From positions 1 through 34,159 of the forward strand of contig CAJQKW010000046.1 in the NCBI GenBank assembly GCA_905478975.1: 34,159 bases of DNA, read 5' to 3'. Position 1 is the first letter of the stretch. Each line of letters starts with the position of its first letter. The stretch comes from an uncultured Pseudomonadales bacterium (lineage in GTDB: Bacteria > Pseudomonadota > Gammaproteobacteria > Pseudomonadales > Porticoccaceae). The translations under genes were made by a program, and so were the position numbers. A model generated the notes under the pieces. That model made no database searches. It worked only from the letters and a program-made list of their open reading frames with translations, and was not told the DNA's origin. Positions 33,701 through 34,159 of the stretch are shown here, in pieces.

Positions 33701-34159
33701 GACGAGCATGGTGCCACCATCGCCATGGCCCGCAGTCTTGAGCAATTACAGCGGGACTTTAAACAGCAGATTAGTCAAGGTTTGGAGAAAGCTGCGGATC
33801 AGAGCTCGTCGCGACAGGGCATTACTGAATGGGACTTTGACGAACTGCCAGAAGAAGTGGCACTGCAACACGGCAAGATCAGTATTAAAGCCTGGCCAGC
33901 GCTGCGTGACTGTGGTGATTCGGTGGCCCTCGAAGTGATGGACAACCCCTTACAGGCAGAAAAGATAAGTCGCCAAGGGCAGCTGCGTCTGGCACTGCTG
34001 CGGGGGCGCGAGCAGGTCAAATACTTAGACAAGAACCTGTTGCGGGGCAAAGACCTTGCCCTCAAAGCAGCAAATATTGGTTCCCGTCAGGTTTTGATTG
34101 ACGCGCTGATTAGCGCCAGCTTTCAGCAGGCTATTTTTAGGACTCAAGCTGTTTTTGGG
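30776..34159 (+). CDS. hrpA: ATP-dependent RNA helicase HrpA (C-terminal end outside the window)
   Basis: 1,128 codons are present without a stop; the family is about 1,300 residues, so about 170 are missing at the right edge. The start ATG 30776 is 9 bp after dnaQ. It is a DEAH-box helicase: Walker A GETGSGKTTQ (about residues 109-118), TQPRRIAA (motif Ia), DEAH in IIDEAHERS, SATID (motif III), STNVAETSLTVPGI (motif V) and QRAGRCGR (motif VI). The helicase-associated and OB-fold region follows, then the long HrpA-specific C-terminal domain (DUF3418-type), which distinguishes it from the shorter HrpB. E. coli HrpA acts on mRNA and rescues stalled ribosomes. Its tight attachment to dnaQ suggests co-transcription. 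Confidence 0.96.
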   Translation, partial: MTMPPAPDLPSGQQDFQRLQLLVDETASTRDSFRLSRQLRELAQQFKRGRDISSGWQQWHTGLLKTQALTDSRRQTIPNFTYPELPVSARADEIAELLSKHQVIVVAGETGSGKTTQIPKICLQAGRGVRGLIGHTQPRRIAARTVATRIAEELKVKMGEAVGYQVRFSDQSSPNSLIKLMTDGILLAEIQRDRFLSAYDTLIIDEAHERSLNIDFLLGYLKNLLPQRPDLKIIITSATIDVAKFSKHFNDAPVVEVSGRSFPVEVIYNHPDTVETDRDQMIVDCLQDIHSNQKAGDVLIFLSGEREIREVNLAIKRAQLPHTEVVPLYARLSLAEQSRIFSAHRGRRIVLSTNVAETSLTVPGIRYVIDTGRARVSRYSFRTKVQRLPIEAISQASANQRAGRCGRVADGVCYRLYSEEDFQGRPAFTDPEIIRTNLAAVILQMLHLRIGDIRNFPFVDPPDHRMISDGFKLLEELQAVTEDGKLSSLGKRLVNIPLDPRFARMLLESANNGCLAEVMIITTGLSIQDPRERPADKQQAADQSHKKWQEPNSDFVSLLNLWRHFEEQRQQLSGNQYSRYCKSNHVSYLRMREWRDLHHQVHTACRGLKLTSNTEPAEQDAIHRSILSGLLGQVGILQDKWEYLGTRNRKFFIFPGSGLSKKPPKWLMAGSLMETTKQFALTVAKIDSDWLEPLAAHLVKKSYSEPFYNKKSGQVMAKERQTLFGLSIVENKNRVYGQVAPQEARKVFVQQALVEEGYRGKGEFYAHNHKLVEELQALEDRFRRRDLLVEQQAIFDFYDQLVPEGIYNLAAFEKWRKQAEAKNPKLLMLEKEYLLLRGLSQDEQAQFPESISCDGIPFQLRYHFQPGHVEDGVSAVLPLALLHQLPRYFFEWLVPGMLRDKCIALVKSLPKQTRRHFVPVPDHVDVFLRKAKPQDRPLTEVLAEHLRTVSGVIIDPEQWRQESLDNWYQMNFVLEDEHGATIAMARSLEQLQRDFKQQISQGLEKAADQSSSRQGITEWDFDELPEEVALQHGKISIKAWPALRDCGDSVALEVMDNPLQAEKISRQGQLRLALLRGREQVKYLDKNLLRGKDLALKAANIGSRQVLIDALISASFQQAIFRTQAVFG

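Overview
The window reads as chromosome of a marine-type gammaproteobacterium. I see no plasmid, phage, insertion-sequence or CRISPR signature. The block tig-clpP-clpX-lon-hupB-ppiD, and then mltD / yafS-like methyltransferase-rnhA-dnaQ, is a classic gammaproteobacterial gene order. The VPLPA-type C-terminal sorting signal, the large TonB-dependent receptor and the acyl-CoA-centred catabolism would fit the Cellvibrionales-like groups (Halieaceae, Spongiibacteraceae, Porticoccaceae). That placement is inference only.

Left part (1-16.1 kb), catabolic and regulatory. On the minus strand lie the start of an isovaleryl-CoA dehydrogenase (liuA) and its MerR-type regulator (liuR), with a well-formed operator/promoter upstream. 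A GntR/HutC-type regulator is transcribed divergently from a plus-strand cluster: GST-like protein, CaiB/BaiF CoA-transferase, HMG-CoA-lyase-family enzyme, hydantoinase/oxoprolinase subunits A and B, and a TonB-dependent receptor closed by a strong terminator. Next comes an isochorismatase-fold hydrolase resembling N-carbamoylsarcosine amidohydrolase. This is the least ordinary part of the window. It looks like an uptake-plus-degradation locus for an unidentified substrate, perhaps a cyclic amide/ureide or a compound that is carboxylated, activated as a CoA ester and cleaved. Then follow a small flavin reductase and a full-length 2,4-dienoyl-CoA reductase (fadH), both on the minus strand, and a TetR regulator divergent from fadH.

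Middle part (16.1-17.9 kb), a small accessory patch: an exported VPLPA-CTERM protein with a structured 3' region and a bidirectional terminator, a small acidic lipoprotein on the other strand, and tRNA-Leu(UAG).

Right part (17.9-34.2 kb), housekeeping. It holds trigger factor, ClpP, ClpX, Lon, HU-beta and PpiD (protein folding and proteolysis). MltD lies on the minus strand. It is divergent from a co-directional run of YafS-like methyltransferase, RNase HI, the DNA polymerase III epsilon subunit and the helicase HrpA, which is cut by the window end. gloB, which usually sits between mltD and the methyltransferase, is absent.

A recurring oddity is a set of short (10-15 bp) tandem repeats in intergenic gaps. 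Two of these arrays, 21 kb apart, share the same 15-bp unit.
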